NCBI GenBank assembly: GCA_016190245.1
Contig: JACPQY010000080.1
Span: 23,023 to 87,022, forward strand
Reading direction: 5' to 3'
DNA length: 64,000 nt
DNA from: Nitrospirota bacterium
GTDB taxonomy: Bacteria > JACPQY01
Shown: piece by piece, positions 1 through 7,920 of the stretch
How the letters are laid out: each line of letters opens with the position of its first letter
Numbering within the stretch: position 1 is the stretch's first letter
The notes under the pieces: model-generated
What the model was told of the DNA's origin: nothing
Seen by the model: the letters and a program-made list of their open reading frames with translations, nothing else
Database searches by the model: none
Made by a program: the position numbers and the translations under genes

Positions 1-1
1 A

Positions 2-817
2 CCCTTGAGACTGGAGTACCCCGGCGCGGTGTACCACGTGACAAGCCGGGGGGACCGGCGGGAGAAAATCTGCGAGGCGGACGCGGACCGGGCTCTCTTC
101 CTCGACCTCTTGGCGCAGACGGTGGGACGTTTCCCCTGGGTGTGCCACGCGTATTGCCTGATGGACAACCACTATCATTTGCTGATCGAGACGCTCGAGC
201 CCAGTCTGTCCCGAGGGATGCGGCACCTGAACGGCGTCTACACGCAGAGGTTGAATCGTCGGTACGGGCGTGTGGGCCACGTCTTCTCGGGGCGGTTCAA
301 GGCGATCGTGGTTCAGAAGGACTCACATCTGCTGGAATTGTGTCGGTATGTGGTGCTCAACCCGATCCGGGCAGGTGTGAAGAAGAGGGCACAAGATTGG
401 CCCTGGAGCAGCTATCGTGCGACGTCCGGGCTGGACTCGGTTCCGGCATGGTTGACGGTGGACTGGGTATTGGGTCAGTTTGGGAGCAAGCGGAGTCCTG
501 CGATGCGGGCGTATCGCCGGTTTGTTGCGGAGGGGCTGGGACAGACACCGTGGGAGGGGCTGGTCGGTCAGATTTACTACGGGGACGAAGGGTTTGTGCG
601 CGATCTGGCGACGGGGGAGCGAGTTGAGGAGGTCCCACGCGTACACAAGCGTCCGGTTCGGCTACCGCTGTCGGCGCTTGTCCGCACGGGTTCGGCGGCC
701 GAGGTTGGGAGGGCGTACATGGTGCACGGGTATCGATTGCGAGAGATTGCGTCGCAAATGGGGGTGCACTATTCAACGGTGAGTCGCCGGCTGCGGGAGT
801 ACGAGCAGGCGAAATGA
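2..817 (+). mobile_element. REP-associated tyrosine transposase (RAYT, Y1_Tnp/IS200-like), 5' partial
   Basis: Single-strand DNA transposase of the HUH/Y1 superfamily; RAYTs are linked in other bacteria to dispersal of REP palindromes. The HUH motif is visible as NHYHLLIE and the catalytic-tyrosine helix region as CRYVVLNPIRAG. The last ~45 residues (AAEVGRAY to STVSRRLREY) form a helix-turn-helix. The reading frame is open to the left edge (the codon before the TTG at 5 is Pro, giving PLRLEYPGAVYH). Relatives start with a few more residues, so the true start lies outside the window and the TTG is only the first candidate inside it. It ends 4 bases before the hemY ATG. REP-like palindromes of the GTAG type occur at 5.0, 7.8 and 20.9 kb. 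The family is certain; current activity is unknown. Confidence 0.9.
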
Positions 818-821
818 ACGA

Positions 822-2279
822 ATGCAAGACCTGACCCCTAGGGTGGGGGTGATCGGGGGGGGGATCACGGGGCTCTCGCTGGCCCATCGCCTGGTGGAGT
901 TGGCTGCCGAGCAGGGAGTGCCACTGAACGTCTTCCTCTTCGAGGCGAGCGACCGGTTCGGAGGGGTGATCTCGACGCGCAGGGCGGATGGCTTTCTGCT
1001 CGAGGAAGGTCCCGATTCTTTCATCACGGACCGTCCCTGGGCGTTGGACCTCTGCCGCCGGATCGGTTTGGAGGGGGAATTGATAGGCGTTCGTCCCGAG
1101 AGCCGAAAGAGCTACGTCCTGCGCAACGGCACCATGATCGAAGTTCCAGAGGCGTTTTATCTCCTCGCTCCCGCGCGGCCCGGCCCCGTCTGGCGATCTC
1201 CACTCCTCTCGCTCGGTGGCAAGCTGCGCCTCTTCTGTGAGCCGTTCGTCCCGCGTCGCCGCGGGGGGGGGGACGAGAGCGTGGGGGGATTCGTTCGGCG
1301 CCGGATGGGGTCGGAAGTTCTGGACCGAATCGCGCAGCCCATGATCTCGGGGATCTACAGCGCGGACGTGGACGCTCTCAGCCTGAGAGCGACCCTCCCG
1401 AGGTTCGCCCGGATGGAGGAGGAATGGGGGAGCGTGACGCGCGCGCTGAGGCGGGAGGCGGGGGGCTCTGTGGGCGCGCGGGCGGCCCAGGGGCCGCGCT
1501 ACAGTCTGTTCCAGACGCTCCGACCGGGACTGGATGCGCTCGTCGCCAAGCTCGTGGAACGATTGCGCCCGGCCGACCTTCGCCACGGGGAGCGTGTGAC
1601 AGCCGTGGTGCGGCCGGGGCGGGAGGGGCGATATCTGGTGGCGTCCGGGGGGGGGGACGTTCTCGCGGACGCGGTCTGCGTGGCGATGCCCGCTCATGGC
1701 GCGGCCGCGGTTCTGAAAAGCCTCGATCCCGATCTGGCGGGCGAACTGGCCAAGTTGGAGTGGACCACGTCCATCACCGTGAACCTAGCCTACGCGACCG
1801 GCCCCTCGGCCCGGTCCATCGCGGCCTCGGGGTTTGTCGTGCCTGCCTCCGAGCGCCGCCCGCTGCTGGGCTGCTCCTTCTCCAGCGAGAAATTCGAGGG
1901 CCGGGCGCCCTCCGGGTTTCTTCTCTTGAGAGTCTTCACCACGCCCTCGGCGCTTGAGAGCGCAGGCGTGCCGCCGGATGCCGACGACGCCCGGATCGTC
2001 CAGAGTCTGCGACCCCACATCGAGGGGCCCCTGGGCCTTCGAGGCGAACCGGTGCTTGCACGGGTTCACCGCCACGAGCGGGCGATGCCGGTGTACCGTG
2101 TGGGACATCTCGATTGGGTGGCGCGGGTCCAATCTCTGGCCGCCCGCACACCGGGACTCTTCCTCGCCGGGAGCGCGTTTGAAGGTGTGGGGGTTCCGGA
2201 TCGTGTTCACGATGGAGAGCGCACGGCCGGGGAGTGCCTGGCCTATCTCACCTCGGCGGGTTGCATCGGTCGGGCTTGA
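822..2279 (+). CDS. hemY: Protoporphyrinogen oxidase (HemG/HemY family)
   Basis: FAD enzyme that oxidises protoporphyrinogen IX to protoporphyrin IX, the penultimate step of haem synthesis, usually membrane-associated. The N-terminal dinucleotide-binding motif is VGVIGGGITG. The flavin-proximal EEGPDSF and the C-terminal LFLAGSAFEGVGVPD FAD-contact segment are both typical, and 485 aa fits the family. ATG 822 lies 4 bases after the transposase stop. The first seven codons may be transposon-end sequence, so GTG 843 (V-G-V-I-G-G-G) could be the original start. Three G runs of 9-10 bases lie in this gene (855, 1263, 1647). The two following genes run in the same direction with a 16-base gap and then an overlap. 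No other haem gene is in the window. Confidence 0.9.
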   Translation: MQDLTPRVGVIGGGITGLSLAHRLVELAAEQGVPLNVFLFEASDRFGGVISTRRADGFLLEEGPDSFITDRPWALDLCRRIGLEGELIGVRPESRKSYVLRNGTMIEVPEAFYLLAPARPGPVWRSPLLSLGGKLRLFCEPFVPRRRGGGDESVGGFVRRRMGSEVLDRIAQPMISGIYSADVDALSLRATLPRFARMEEEWGSVTRALRREAGGSVGARAAQGPRYSLFQTLRPGLDALVAKLVERLRPADLRHGERVTAVVRPGREGRYLVASGGGDVLADAVCVAMPAHGAAAVLKSLDPDLAGELAKLEWTTSITVNLAYATGPSARSIAASGFVVPASERRPLLGCSFSSEKFEGRAPSGFLLLRVFTTPSALESAGVPPDADDARIVQSLRPHIEGPLGLRGEPVLARVHRHERAMPVYRVGHLDWVARVQSLAARTPGLFLAGSAFEGVGVPDRVHDGERTAGECLAYLTSAGCIGRA

Positions 2280-2295
2280 CGGGTACGAGGATAGG

Positions 2296-2697
2296 GTGGA
2301 CCGGATCCTCAACGCCTTGGCCGAGGCGATGATCCCACCCGGCGGGGCTTTCGATCCGGGCGGCGCCGACATCGGCCTGCCGGCCCGCGTGAAAGAGATC
2401 GCGCGCCGCCTTGGCTACCCGTCATGGCCCCTCGGCGTCTTCTTGCGTCTCTTCGACTGGTTCCCGCTGCTTTTCGGGTTCCGATTCAGGCGTTTTTCCC
2501 GCCTCGATCCGGACTCGCGTCGCACCTTTCTCGCCTGCCTCGAAGGGAGCCGCGGAATGGTGGGGACAGGGGTCTTTCTGGCCTTGAAGGCGCTCGTGAT
2601 GCCGCTGTTCTACTCCGACCCGGAGGTGGGGAGGAGGATCGGCTACTCGGCGGCAGGCGGCGAGCTGCCCGCCGCGCTCGGGGGGGGGGAGCCGTGA
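2296..2697 (+). CDS. Small subunit-like protein beside a GMC dehydrogenase (gluconate 2-dehydrogenase subunit 3-like)
   Basis: A 133-aa protein read from GTG 2296 (VDRILNALAEAMIPPG). The AMIPPGG segment near the N-terminus and the position immediately before a GMC flavoprotein match the subunit 3 families of gluconate, sorbitol and similar membrane dehydrogenases, where this partner helps export or assemble the flavoprotein. I see no Tat signal here. The sequence is rich in Arg, Phe and Leu (LFDWFPLLFGFRFRRF). The frame is open far upstream, but that part is a shadow of hemY. The stop overlaps the next start (GTGA at 2694), so the two are almost certainly co-translated. A ten-G run at 2680-2689 sits in the last codons. 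The family call is moderate and the substrate unknown. Confidence 0.6.
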   Translation: MDRILNALAEAMIPPGGAFDPGGADIGLPARVKEIARRLGYPSWPLGVFLRLFDWFPLLFGFRFRRFSRLDPDSRRTFLACLEGSRGMVGTGVFLALKALVMPLFYSDPEVGRRIGYSAAGGELPAALGGGEP

Positions 2698-4202
2698 GCG
2701 GGAAGGCAACGGAGCGCGCCGACGTCTGCGTCGTGGGCACGGGCGCTGGCGGTGGCGTGGTGGCGAAGGAACTGGCTGAGGCCGGGGCGAAGGTCATCAT
2801 GCTGGAGCGCGGGGGCCCCTCGGCGAGACTGGAGCCGCACGAGCCCGTGGTAGACGGGGCCGTGCGGATCTTTTCGGCCTCCAGGGCGCTGCGAACGGAG
2901 GTGGCGTGGGGCGTGCCGCCCATGCCGATCATCTTCGGCCGCTGCGTGGGAGGCTCCGCCGCCCTCAACGCGGGGACCTGCTTCAGGCTGCCGGAGCGGA
3001 TCACCGAGAAATGGGTCACGCGGCATCGGCTCGAGGTTTTCCAGTCGGCGTACTTGGAGAAGCTGTACGTGCATGTGGAGACGTTCGTGAACATCCATGA
3101 GATCGAGCCCGAACTGATCGGGGGGCACGGCCGCGTCTTCCGGAGGGGTATCGAGGCGCTGGGGTGGTCCGGCGGGCCCGTTCACCGAAACGCGCGGGGC
3201 TGCCAGGGCGCGGGGGCCTGCGTGGTGGGCTGCCCCCACGATGCGAAGCTATCGCCGAATCTGAGCTGGGTGCCGCGCGCGATCGAGAAGGGGGCTCGGC
3301 TGCTCACGCGGTGTCGGGTGCAGCGTGTGGTGGTGAAGAGGGGGAGGGCCGTGGCCGTGGAGGCGAAGTGGCATGCAAACGGCGGGACCGGTCCGGCGCA
3401 GGCGCTGCGCGTGGAGGCTCCGCTGGTCGTGCTGGCGGGTGGCGCGCTGGGGACCCCAGAGATTCTGTGGTCGAGCGGCCTCGGAGGATCGAGCGGCGAG
3501 CTCGGTCGGAATCTCCGCCTGCACCCGGGTGTTGTGGCTGGGGGATTGTTCGACGAACAGCTCGACGGCTGGCGGGGGGCTCCGCAGAGCTACTTCAGCG
3601 ACCAGTTTATGGACGAGGGCGTCATTCTCCTCGTTGGTTCGGTCCCGCCTCCCTTGGGGTGCCTTCTCGTACCGGGGTTTGGGGAGACGCACAAACAATG
3701 GATGAGCCGCTATTCCGGTTTCAGCGATGCCGGCGCGCTCATCAGCGATTCCGCTACGGGGCGGCTCCTCCGCGGCCCCGGCGGTCGTCCGATCCTGACC
3801 TATCGGCTCGTGGAGGAGGATGCGCGACGATTGCATCGGGCGCTCGAACGGCTCTGTCGCGTCTACTTGGCGGCGGGCGCGAAGGTGGTTTTCCCGGGCT
3901 TCATCGGGGCAACGCCGGCGCGCAACGAGCGGGAGTTGGGCGAGGTTCTCACGCGGTTCGGACCGAGCCTGCCTCGGCGGCGACTCGTGGGGGGCAGCCT
4001 CCACCCGATGGGCACGTGCACGATGGGTGTATCGCCCGAGTCATCCGTTGTCGATCCGTTCGGCCGAGTTCACGGTGTGGAAGGCGTGTACGTGGCGGAC
4101 GGGAGCATCCTGCCCACCTCGACGGTGGTGAACCCCCAGGAGACGATCATGACGCTGGCCACGCACATCGCCTGGGGCATCCGAGACGGCGCGCACGCGT
4201 AA
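2694..4202 (+). CDS. GMC-family FAD oxidoreductase
   Basis: Flavoprotein dehydrogenase of the glucose-methanol-choline family, 502 aa from GTG 2694. The N-terminal Rossmann motif is VVGTGAGGGVVAKELAEAG. GGSAALNAGT is the second FAD-binding signature. The C-terminal HPMGTCTMG and VADGSILPTSTVVNPQETI segments carry the active-site region. A Cys-containing stretch (GCQGAGACVVGCPHDAK) resembles the cysteine motif of cholesterol-oxidase-like and alcohol-dehydrogenase GMC proteins. The upstream open frame back to 2424 is a shadow of the neighbouring gene. Overlap with the subunit 3-like gene suggests a two-component dehydrogenase that may pass electrons to the respiratory chain. The substrate cannot be read from the sequence. 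Confidence 0.85.
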   Translation: MSGKATERADVCVVGTGAGGGVVAKELAEAGAKVIMLERGGPSARLEPHEPVVDGAVRIFSASRALRTEVAWGVPPMPIIFGRCVGGSAALNAGTCFRLPERITEKWVTRHRLEVFQSAYLEKLYVHVETFVNIHEIEPELIGGHGRVFRRGIEALGWSGGPVHRNARGCQGAGACVVGCPHDAKLSPNLSWVPRAIEKGARLLTRCRVQRVVVKRGRAVAVEAKWHANGGTGPAQALRVEAPLVVLAGGALGTPEILWSSGLGGSSGELGRNLRLHPGVVAGGLFDEQLDGWRGAPQSYFSDQFMDEGVILLVGSVPPPLGCLLVPGFGETHKQWMSRYSGFSDAGALISDSATGRLLRGPGGRPILTYRLVEEDARRLHRALERLCRVYLAAGAKVVFPGFIGATPARNERELGEVLTRFGPSLPRRRLVGGSLHPMGTCTMGVSPESSVVDPFGRVHGVEGVYVADGSILPTSTVVNPQETIMTLATHIAWGIRDGAHA

Positions 4203-4213
4203 GCGCGGCGCGT

Positions 4214-4981
4214 CTAGCGGTTCCGCGGGAGGCTGCTGAGGCGAAGATACAGATCGGCGATCTGTTCGGGGGTGGGGCGGGGTCGGAGGCGGCTGCGGGT
4301 TTCCTCGGCGTACTCGAAGCGATTCTCGACAAGGCGGCGGCAGGCCTCGGGAAAGGAATGCGCGGCGGCTTCGATGAGGCGATGCGCGAGGCGTTCCGGC
4401 GTTTCGCCCTCGCGCACTCGGGCGCGGCGGCGCAAGATGATCCAGCCGCTGTCGAGGCGGGAGGTGAGCGTGTGGAAGGTCACGCCGGCGTATTGGGCGC
4501 GGTCGTAGACGGCCCAGAAGGCCGAGCAGGGGCCGCCGTAGTCGGGCAGGAGCCCGCCGTGGACATTCAGGGCGCCGCGCTGAGGAAGTTGGAGCAGGGA
4601 CCGGGGGACGCGGTGACTGAGCGCGGCGGTCACCAGGATGTCGGGTGCCGTGTCGGCAAGGATTCGACGGGTTGTTGCGCTCCGGAGGGACCACACGTAG
4701 CGAACCGGGATGCCGCTCCTGCGGCAGTCGGAGAGGAGGCGGGCCTTCGTCCAGCGCCGGGCGGCGAGGGAGCTTCGGAGAAGGCGGCCGAGCGCCCCTT
4801 GGATCCGGGCGAACCGGCGGCGAGCTGTCGGCGCGACCTGACCGTTTACATAGCGATTCAGCAGAGGAGCCGGACTGAGCGGGAGGAGGACCAGGGCCAC
4901 GGTGTGACCGGCGGCAACGGCTGCGCGTGCGTAGAGCGCGGTCTCGTCGCCGTTGGGGTTCGTGATGAAGACGATGTTCAC
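4214..4981 (-). CDS. Formyltransferase-family protein (methionyl-tRNA formyltransferase fold)
   Basis: 255 aa with the N10-formyl-THF-dependent transferase fold. The catalytic Asn-His motif appears as LNVHGGLLPDYGGP, followed by GVTFH and LDSGWII, whose Asp is the third catalytic residue. At 255 aa it is shorter than Fmt (about 310) and lacks the Fmt C-terminal domain. It is therefore more likely a sugar-amine or amino-acid formyltransferase, of the kind that makes formylated amino sugars in surface glycans, than the tRNA enzyme. It is convergent with the GMC gene (11-base gap) and stands alone on this strand, followed outward by REP-like palindromes. Fold confidence is high, substrate unknown. 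Confidence 0.8.
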   Translation of the reverse strand: MNIVFITNPNGDETALYARAAVAAGHTVALVLLPLSPAPLLNRYVNGQVAPTARRRFARIQGALGRLLRSSLAARRWTKARLLSDCRRSGIPVRYVWSLRSATTRRILADTAPDILVTAALSHRVPRSLLQLPQRGALNVHGGLLPDYGGPCSAFWAVYDRAQYAGVTFHTLTSRLDSGWIILRRRARVREGETPERLAHRLIEAAAHSFPEACRRLVENRFEYAEETRSRLRPRPTPEQIADLYLRLSSLPRNR

Positions 4982-5012
4982 ATGACTCGTTCGACGGTCC
5001 AGATCGTCTGAC

Positions 5013-5105
5013 GTAGTGACGCGGGCTGCCTGCCCGCCGACCCGTCCTCCGTCCGCCTCAGGCGGACTGCTACGGAAGCGGCGCAGGCGGGAAGCCCGCG
5101 GCTAC
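5013..5105. repeat. Paired inverted REP-like palindrome (GTAG type)
   Basis: Begins GTAG at 5013 and ends CTAC at 5102-5105, so two GTAG-headed units face each other as in a bacterial interspersed mosaic element. CGCGGGCT (5020-5027) pairs perfectly with AGCCCGCG (5093-5100). The centre holds further short palindromes such as GTCCGCC...GGCGGAC. A GTAG head is the hallmark of REPs served by RAYT transposases, and one such gene lies at the start of the window. No coding sequence is seen between 4982 and 5191. Confidence 0.6.
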
Positions 5106-5135
5106 CGGAGACGATACCAGAAACCAGGATCCGAG

Positions 5136-5160
5136 GTAGTCGCGGGCTTTCAGCCCGCGG
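5136..5160 (+). repeat. Single REP-like palindrome (GTAG type)
   Basis: GTAG at 5136-5139, then CGCGGGCT (5141-5148) and AGCCCGCG (5152-5159) with a three-base loop. These are the same eight-base arms as the pair at 5013-5105 and the copy at 20876. It lies about 30 bases upstream of the rimK -35 box and could end transcripts arriving from the left. Confidence 0.6.
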
Positions 5161-5191
5161 GCCTCTCTGGGAGACTGGATCTCAGCGTTCC

Positions 5192-5220
5192 TTGACAAAG
5201 GTCCCCCCCCAGAGTAATTC
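5192..5220 (+). promoter_or_regulatory. Sigma70-like promoter of the rimK operon
   Basis: A perfect -35 TTGACA (5192-5197), 17-base spacer and -10 TAATTC (5215-5220). The expected transcription start is at about 5227, immediately before GTG 5228. This predicts a leaderless or nearly leaderless mRNA and rules out translation from the TTG at 5192, which is part of the -35 box. Confidence 0.65.
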
Positions 5221-5227
5221 CGATGAG

Positions 5228-6130
5228 GTGAGGATTCTCATCCTGTCCAGGAGGGGCACCCTGTATTCCACGCGGCGCTTCACAAAATCGGCGCTGCGTT
5301 CCGGACACGAAGTGCGCGTGCTGGATCCGCTTCGCTGTCACATAGTGATTGCGCCGGGGGGGGGGACGGTCTACATCAAGGATCGGCCCATCGAGACACC
5401 GGGCGTCGTCCTTCCGCGGATCGGGGCCTCCATCACCGAATACGGCCTGGCCACGGTGATGCAGTTCGAGCAGATGGGCGTGCCGGTCGTGAATCCGTCA
5501 CAGGCCATCCTCGCCTCGCGGGACAAGCTGCGCGGGCTCCAAGTTCTGGCGCAGAACGGTATCGACGTGCCTCGCACGATCATGAGCCGCGAGGTGGACC
5601 ACTTGGACAAGATCCTCGAGTTGGTCGGTGGGGCGCCCGTGATCGTGAAGCTGCTCCACGGCACGCAGGGGGTGGGCGTCATGATCGCCCACACGCGCGA
5701 GGCTCTCGAGGGGTTGCTCGAGACGCTCTGGGGGCTGGAACAGGATCTGCTCGTGCAGGAGTACTACCCGGAGGCCGCCGGGCAGGACCTGCGCATCCTC
5801 GTGGTGGGTTCGCAGGTGGTGGCCGCCATGCGACGCGTGGCGCGACCCGGGGATTTCCGCTCGAACATCCACCGAGGGGGGGAGGGGTTCCGCGTGGACT
5901 TGCCCGACGCCTACCGCGACCTGGCCCTGCGCGCAGCGATGGTGCTGGGGCTGCGTGTCGCCGGCGTGGACATCATCGAATCCAAGACCGGTCCCAAGGT
6001 GGTCGAGGTGAACTCGTCTCCGGGCTTCGAGGGCTTGGAGCGGGCGACGGGTCTTGACATTGCCGGCGCGATCATTGATTACACAGTCCGATATGCAGAA
6101 GAGGTCCGGGAGAAAAAGCAGGCCGCTTAG
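5228..6130 (+). CDS. rimK: RimK-family ATP-grasp ligase
   Basis: ATP-grasp ligase related to RimK, which adds glutamate residues to ribosomal protein S6; other members are LysX/MptN-type carboxylate-amine ligases. From GTG 5228 the protein is 300 aa and begins VRILILSRRGTLYSTRRF, colinear with the E. coli RimK start. Visible landmarks are the pre-ATP-grasp PRIGASITEYG, the ATP-binding VIVKLLHGTQGVGV, EYYPEAAGQDLRILVVG, FRSNIHRGG, and the Mg-binding VEVNSSPGFEGLE near the end. The next gene overlaps by 38 bases, so the two are translationally linked. A ten-G run lies at 5356. Whether the acceptor is S6 or a small molecule cannot be told. The neighbouring amidohydrolase and arginine decarboxylase leave a metabolite acceptor open. 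Confidence 0.85.
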   Translation: MRILILSRRGTLYSTRRFTKSALRSGHEVRVLDPLRCHIVIAPGGGTVYIKDRPIETPGVVLPRIGASITEYGLATVMQFEQMGVPVVNPSQAILASRDKLRGLQVLAQNGIDVPRTIMSREVDHLDKILELVGGAPVIVKLLHGTQGVGVMIAHTREALEGLLETLWGLEQDLLVQEYYPEAAGQDLRILVVGSQVVAAMRRVARPGDFRSNIHRGGEGFRVDLPDAYRDLALRAAMVLGLRVAGVDIIESKTGPKVVEVNSSPGFEGLERATGLDIAGAIIDYTVRYAEEVREKKQAA

Positions 6131-7139
6131 GATCGCGGGCCAGCCCGTCGAGCGGGGCGAGGTTTACGAGATCAACCTCAAGGTCAGCGAGTTCTATACG
6201 GCCACCGCCGCCACGATCCCCGTCACGGTGATCGCGGGGCGCCGCTCCGGGCCGGTCCTGTTCGTGACGGCGGCTGTGCACGGGGACGAGCTCAATGGCA
6301 CCGAGATCATCCGACAACTGATCTGCCGGGTGGCGCCGGCGGACATCCGCGGCACACTTGTCCTCATGCCCGTCGTGAACCGCTTCGGCTTCTTGCATCA
6401 CACCCGCTATCTGCCCGACCGCCGCGACCTTAACCGGAACTTCCCCGGAAGGACGGATGGGAACATGGCGCAGCGCGTCGCGTGGGAAGTGTTCGATCAG
6501 GTGATCCGCCACTGCAACTATGGGATCGATCTGCATACCGCCACGGCGGACCGGACGAACCTCCCGCACGTGCGGGGGGACATGAGCCATCGCGAGGTGC
6601 GCCGCCTGGCCCGCGCTTTCGGGGTGGAGATCATCATCAACTCGGAGGGGTCGGACGGATCGCTGCGGCGCGCGGCCGTGGCGGCCGGCGTCCCCACGAT
6701 TCTCTTCGAGGCCGGGGAGCGTCAGAAATTTCAGGAGCCCATGATCCGGCGCGGCGTGGAGGGGATTCGAAACGTGTTGGTGGAGTTGGGCATGCTGCAG
6801 GGGACGAAGGTCGCACCGTCGTTTCGCATCATCGTCAAGAATTCGGAGTGGGTTCGGGCGGAGAAGGGCGGGATCCTGATTATGTACAAGAAAGTGGGCG
6901 AGCTCGTGTACAGCGGGGAGGAGATCGCCCTCAACACCAATCCGTTCGGACGCGAGTTCGGGACGATCCGGTCACCGGTGACGGGCCTCGTCATCGGGGC
7001 GACCACCCTTCCGCTCGTCAATCCGGGCATCCCCGTGGCGCATGTGGTCAAGCTCCGCAAGACGCTGCCGGTTGTGGAGCGGGCGGTCCGCCGTAAGGCC
7101 CTCGTGCGCGCGGAGGAGAAGCCGGTCATGTTTTCCTAG
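6093..7139 (+). CDS. Succinylglutamate desuccinylase/aspartoacylase-family metallohydrolase
   Basis: Zinc-dependent hydrolase of the AstE/AspA (M14-like) superfamily, which removes acyl groups from N-acylated amino acids. Zinc-ligand motifs are VHGDELNG (His and Glu) and GIDLHT (His), with DLNRNFPG as the substrate-binding motif. The last ~95 residues form a separate beta-rich domain with barrel-sandwich-like GEIALNTNPFG and SPVTGLVIGATT segments, as in longer bacterial members. ATG 6093 (MQKRSGRKSRP) is chosen; it overlaps the end of rimK by 38 bases. The stop is 11 bases before the arginine decarboxylase. RimK plus this hydrolase is a recurrent pair in bacteria. A ligase with a matching hydrolase suggests making and breaking an amide on the same compound, but the substrate is unknown. 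Confidence 0.8.
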   Translation: MQKRSGRKSRPLRIAGQPVERGEVYEINLKVSEFYTATAATIPVTVIAGRRSGPVLFVTAAVHGDELNGTEIIRQLICRVAPADIRGTLVLMPVVNRFGFLHHTRYLPDRRDLNRNFPGRTDGNMAQRVAWEVFDQVIRHCNYGIDLHTATADRTNLPHVRGDMSHREVRRLARAFGVEIIINSEGSDGSLRRAAVAAGVPTILFEAGERQKFQEPMIRRGVEGIRNVLVELGMLQGTKVAPSFRIIVKNSEWVRAEKGGILIMYKKVGELVYSGEEIALNTNPFGREFGTIRSPVTGLVIGATTLPLVNPGIPVAHVVKLRKTLPVVERAVRRKALVRAEEKPVMFS

Positions 7140-7150
7140 GAGGATAGCGC

Positions 7151-7705
7151 ATGCCCCTACCCAGAAGAGTGTTCCTCACCAAAGGCGTCGGCCGCCACAA
7201 GGAGAAGCTGACCAGCTTCGAGATGGCGCTGCGAGATGCGGACATCGCCCGATACAACCTCGTGCGCGTCACCAGCATCTATCCGCCCGGATGCAAGTTG
7301 ATCCCGCGCCACGAAGGGGTCAAATTGCTCGTCCCCGGGGAGATCGTCTATGTGGTGCTGGCGGAATCGTACACGAACGAGTCGAATCGTCTGGTCGCGG
7401 CCTCGATCGGTCTCGCGCTTCCGAAAGACCAGCGACAATACGGCTACCTCTCCGAGCATCACAGCTACGGCGAGACGGAGCGGAAGGCGGGCGACTATGC
7501 CGAGGACCTCGCCGCCGGCATGCTGGCGACGATTCTGGGCGCCAGCTTCGATCCTGAAAGGAGTTGGGACGAGAACAAGGAGATCTGGAGGATCAGCGGG
7601 AAGGTCTACCGGACGCACAACATGACTCAGTCGGCCGTCGGCAGCAAAGAAGGGGTGTGGACGACTGTGCTGGCCGCCGCCGTGTTTGCGGACTGGGAGG
7701 ATTGA
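7151..7705 (+). CDS. pdaD: Pyruvoyl-dependent arginine decarboxylase
   Basis: Converts arginine to agmatine, the first step of one polyamine route. The 184-aa proenzyme self-cleaves before a serine to create a pyruvoyl group. The serine is visible in [13 protein letters not shown] (Ser about residue 42) and is surrounded by the conserved [16 protein letters not shown] and [17 protein letters not shown] are typical of the larger subunit. The start ATG 7151 has AGGAGGATA a few bases upstream, overlapping the preceding stop region, a strong ribosome site. It is the third gene of the rimK operon. No agmatine-processing gene lies next to it in the window. Confidence 0.9.
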   Translation: MPLPRRVFLTKGVGRHKEKLTSFEMALRDADIARYNLVRVTSIYPPGCKLIPRHEGVKLLVPGEIVYVVLAESYTNESNRLVAASIGLALPKDQRQYGYLSEHHSYGETERKAGDYAEDLAAGMLATILGASFDPERSWDENKEIWRISGKVYRTHNMTQSAVGSKEGVWTTVLAAAVFADWED

Positions 7706-7767
7706 CCGTTCGGGGCTGAGGCTCTTGCGATACGACGCACGTGCACGTTCCGATCTTTTCCCACGGG

Positions 7768-7824
7768 TGGTAGTCGCACCCTTTAGGGTGCGTCTGCAGA
7801 CGCAGGCTGAAGCCTGCGACTGCC
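7768..7824. repeat. Composite palindrome with GTAG head
   Basis: GTAG at 7770-7773 is followed by GCACCC-TTTA-GGGTGC (7776-7791), the short palindrome TCTGCAGA, and CGCAGGCT-GA-AGCCTGCG (7801-7818). It ends GACTGCC, which nearly mirrors the GGTAGTC head. The architecture matches the REP units at 5 kb and 20.9 kb but the stem sequence differs. It lies in the gap between pdaD and the next gene and may also act as a transcription end. Nothing else is seen in 7706-7920. Confidence 0.5.
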
Positions 7825-7920
7825 GGTACAGGCATTGAGGAAGCTCAACTAGGTGGTCTTGCGCGGATACCGGGGCGCGATCCCCCGGCCCGCCCCCGGG
7901 GCGGGAGTGGCCCGACACGG

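Noticed and set aside
357..1697. 446-codon minus-strand frame opposite the transposase and hemY
   Set aside because: Pro/Arg/His-rich shadow typical of high-GC DNA; both plus-strand genes are clear.
2424..2693. Long N-terminal extension of the GMC oxidoreductase frame
   Set aside because: It reads as an Arg/Pro-rich shadow of the subunit 3-like gene. The Rossmann motif begins just after GTG 2694.
5192..5227. N-terminal extension of RimK from TTG 5192
   Set aside because: The TTG is the first half of a perfect -35 box with a -10 at 5215. Family alignment starts at GTG 5228.
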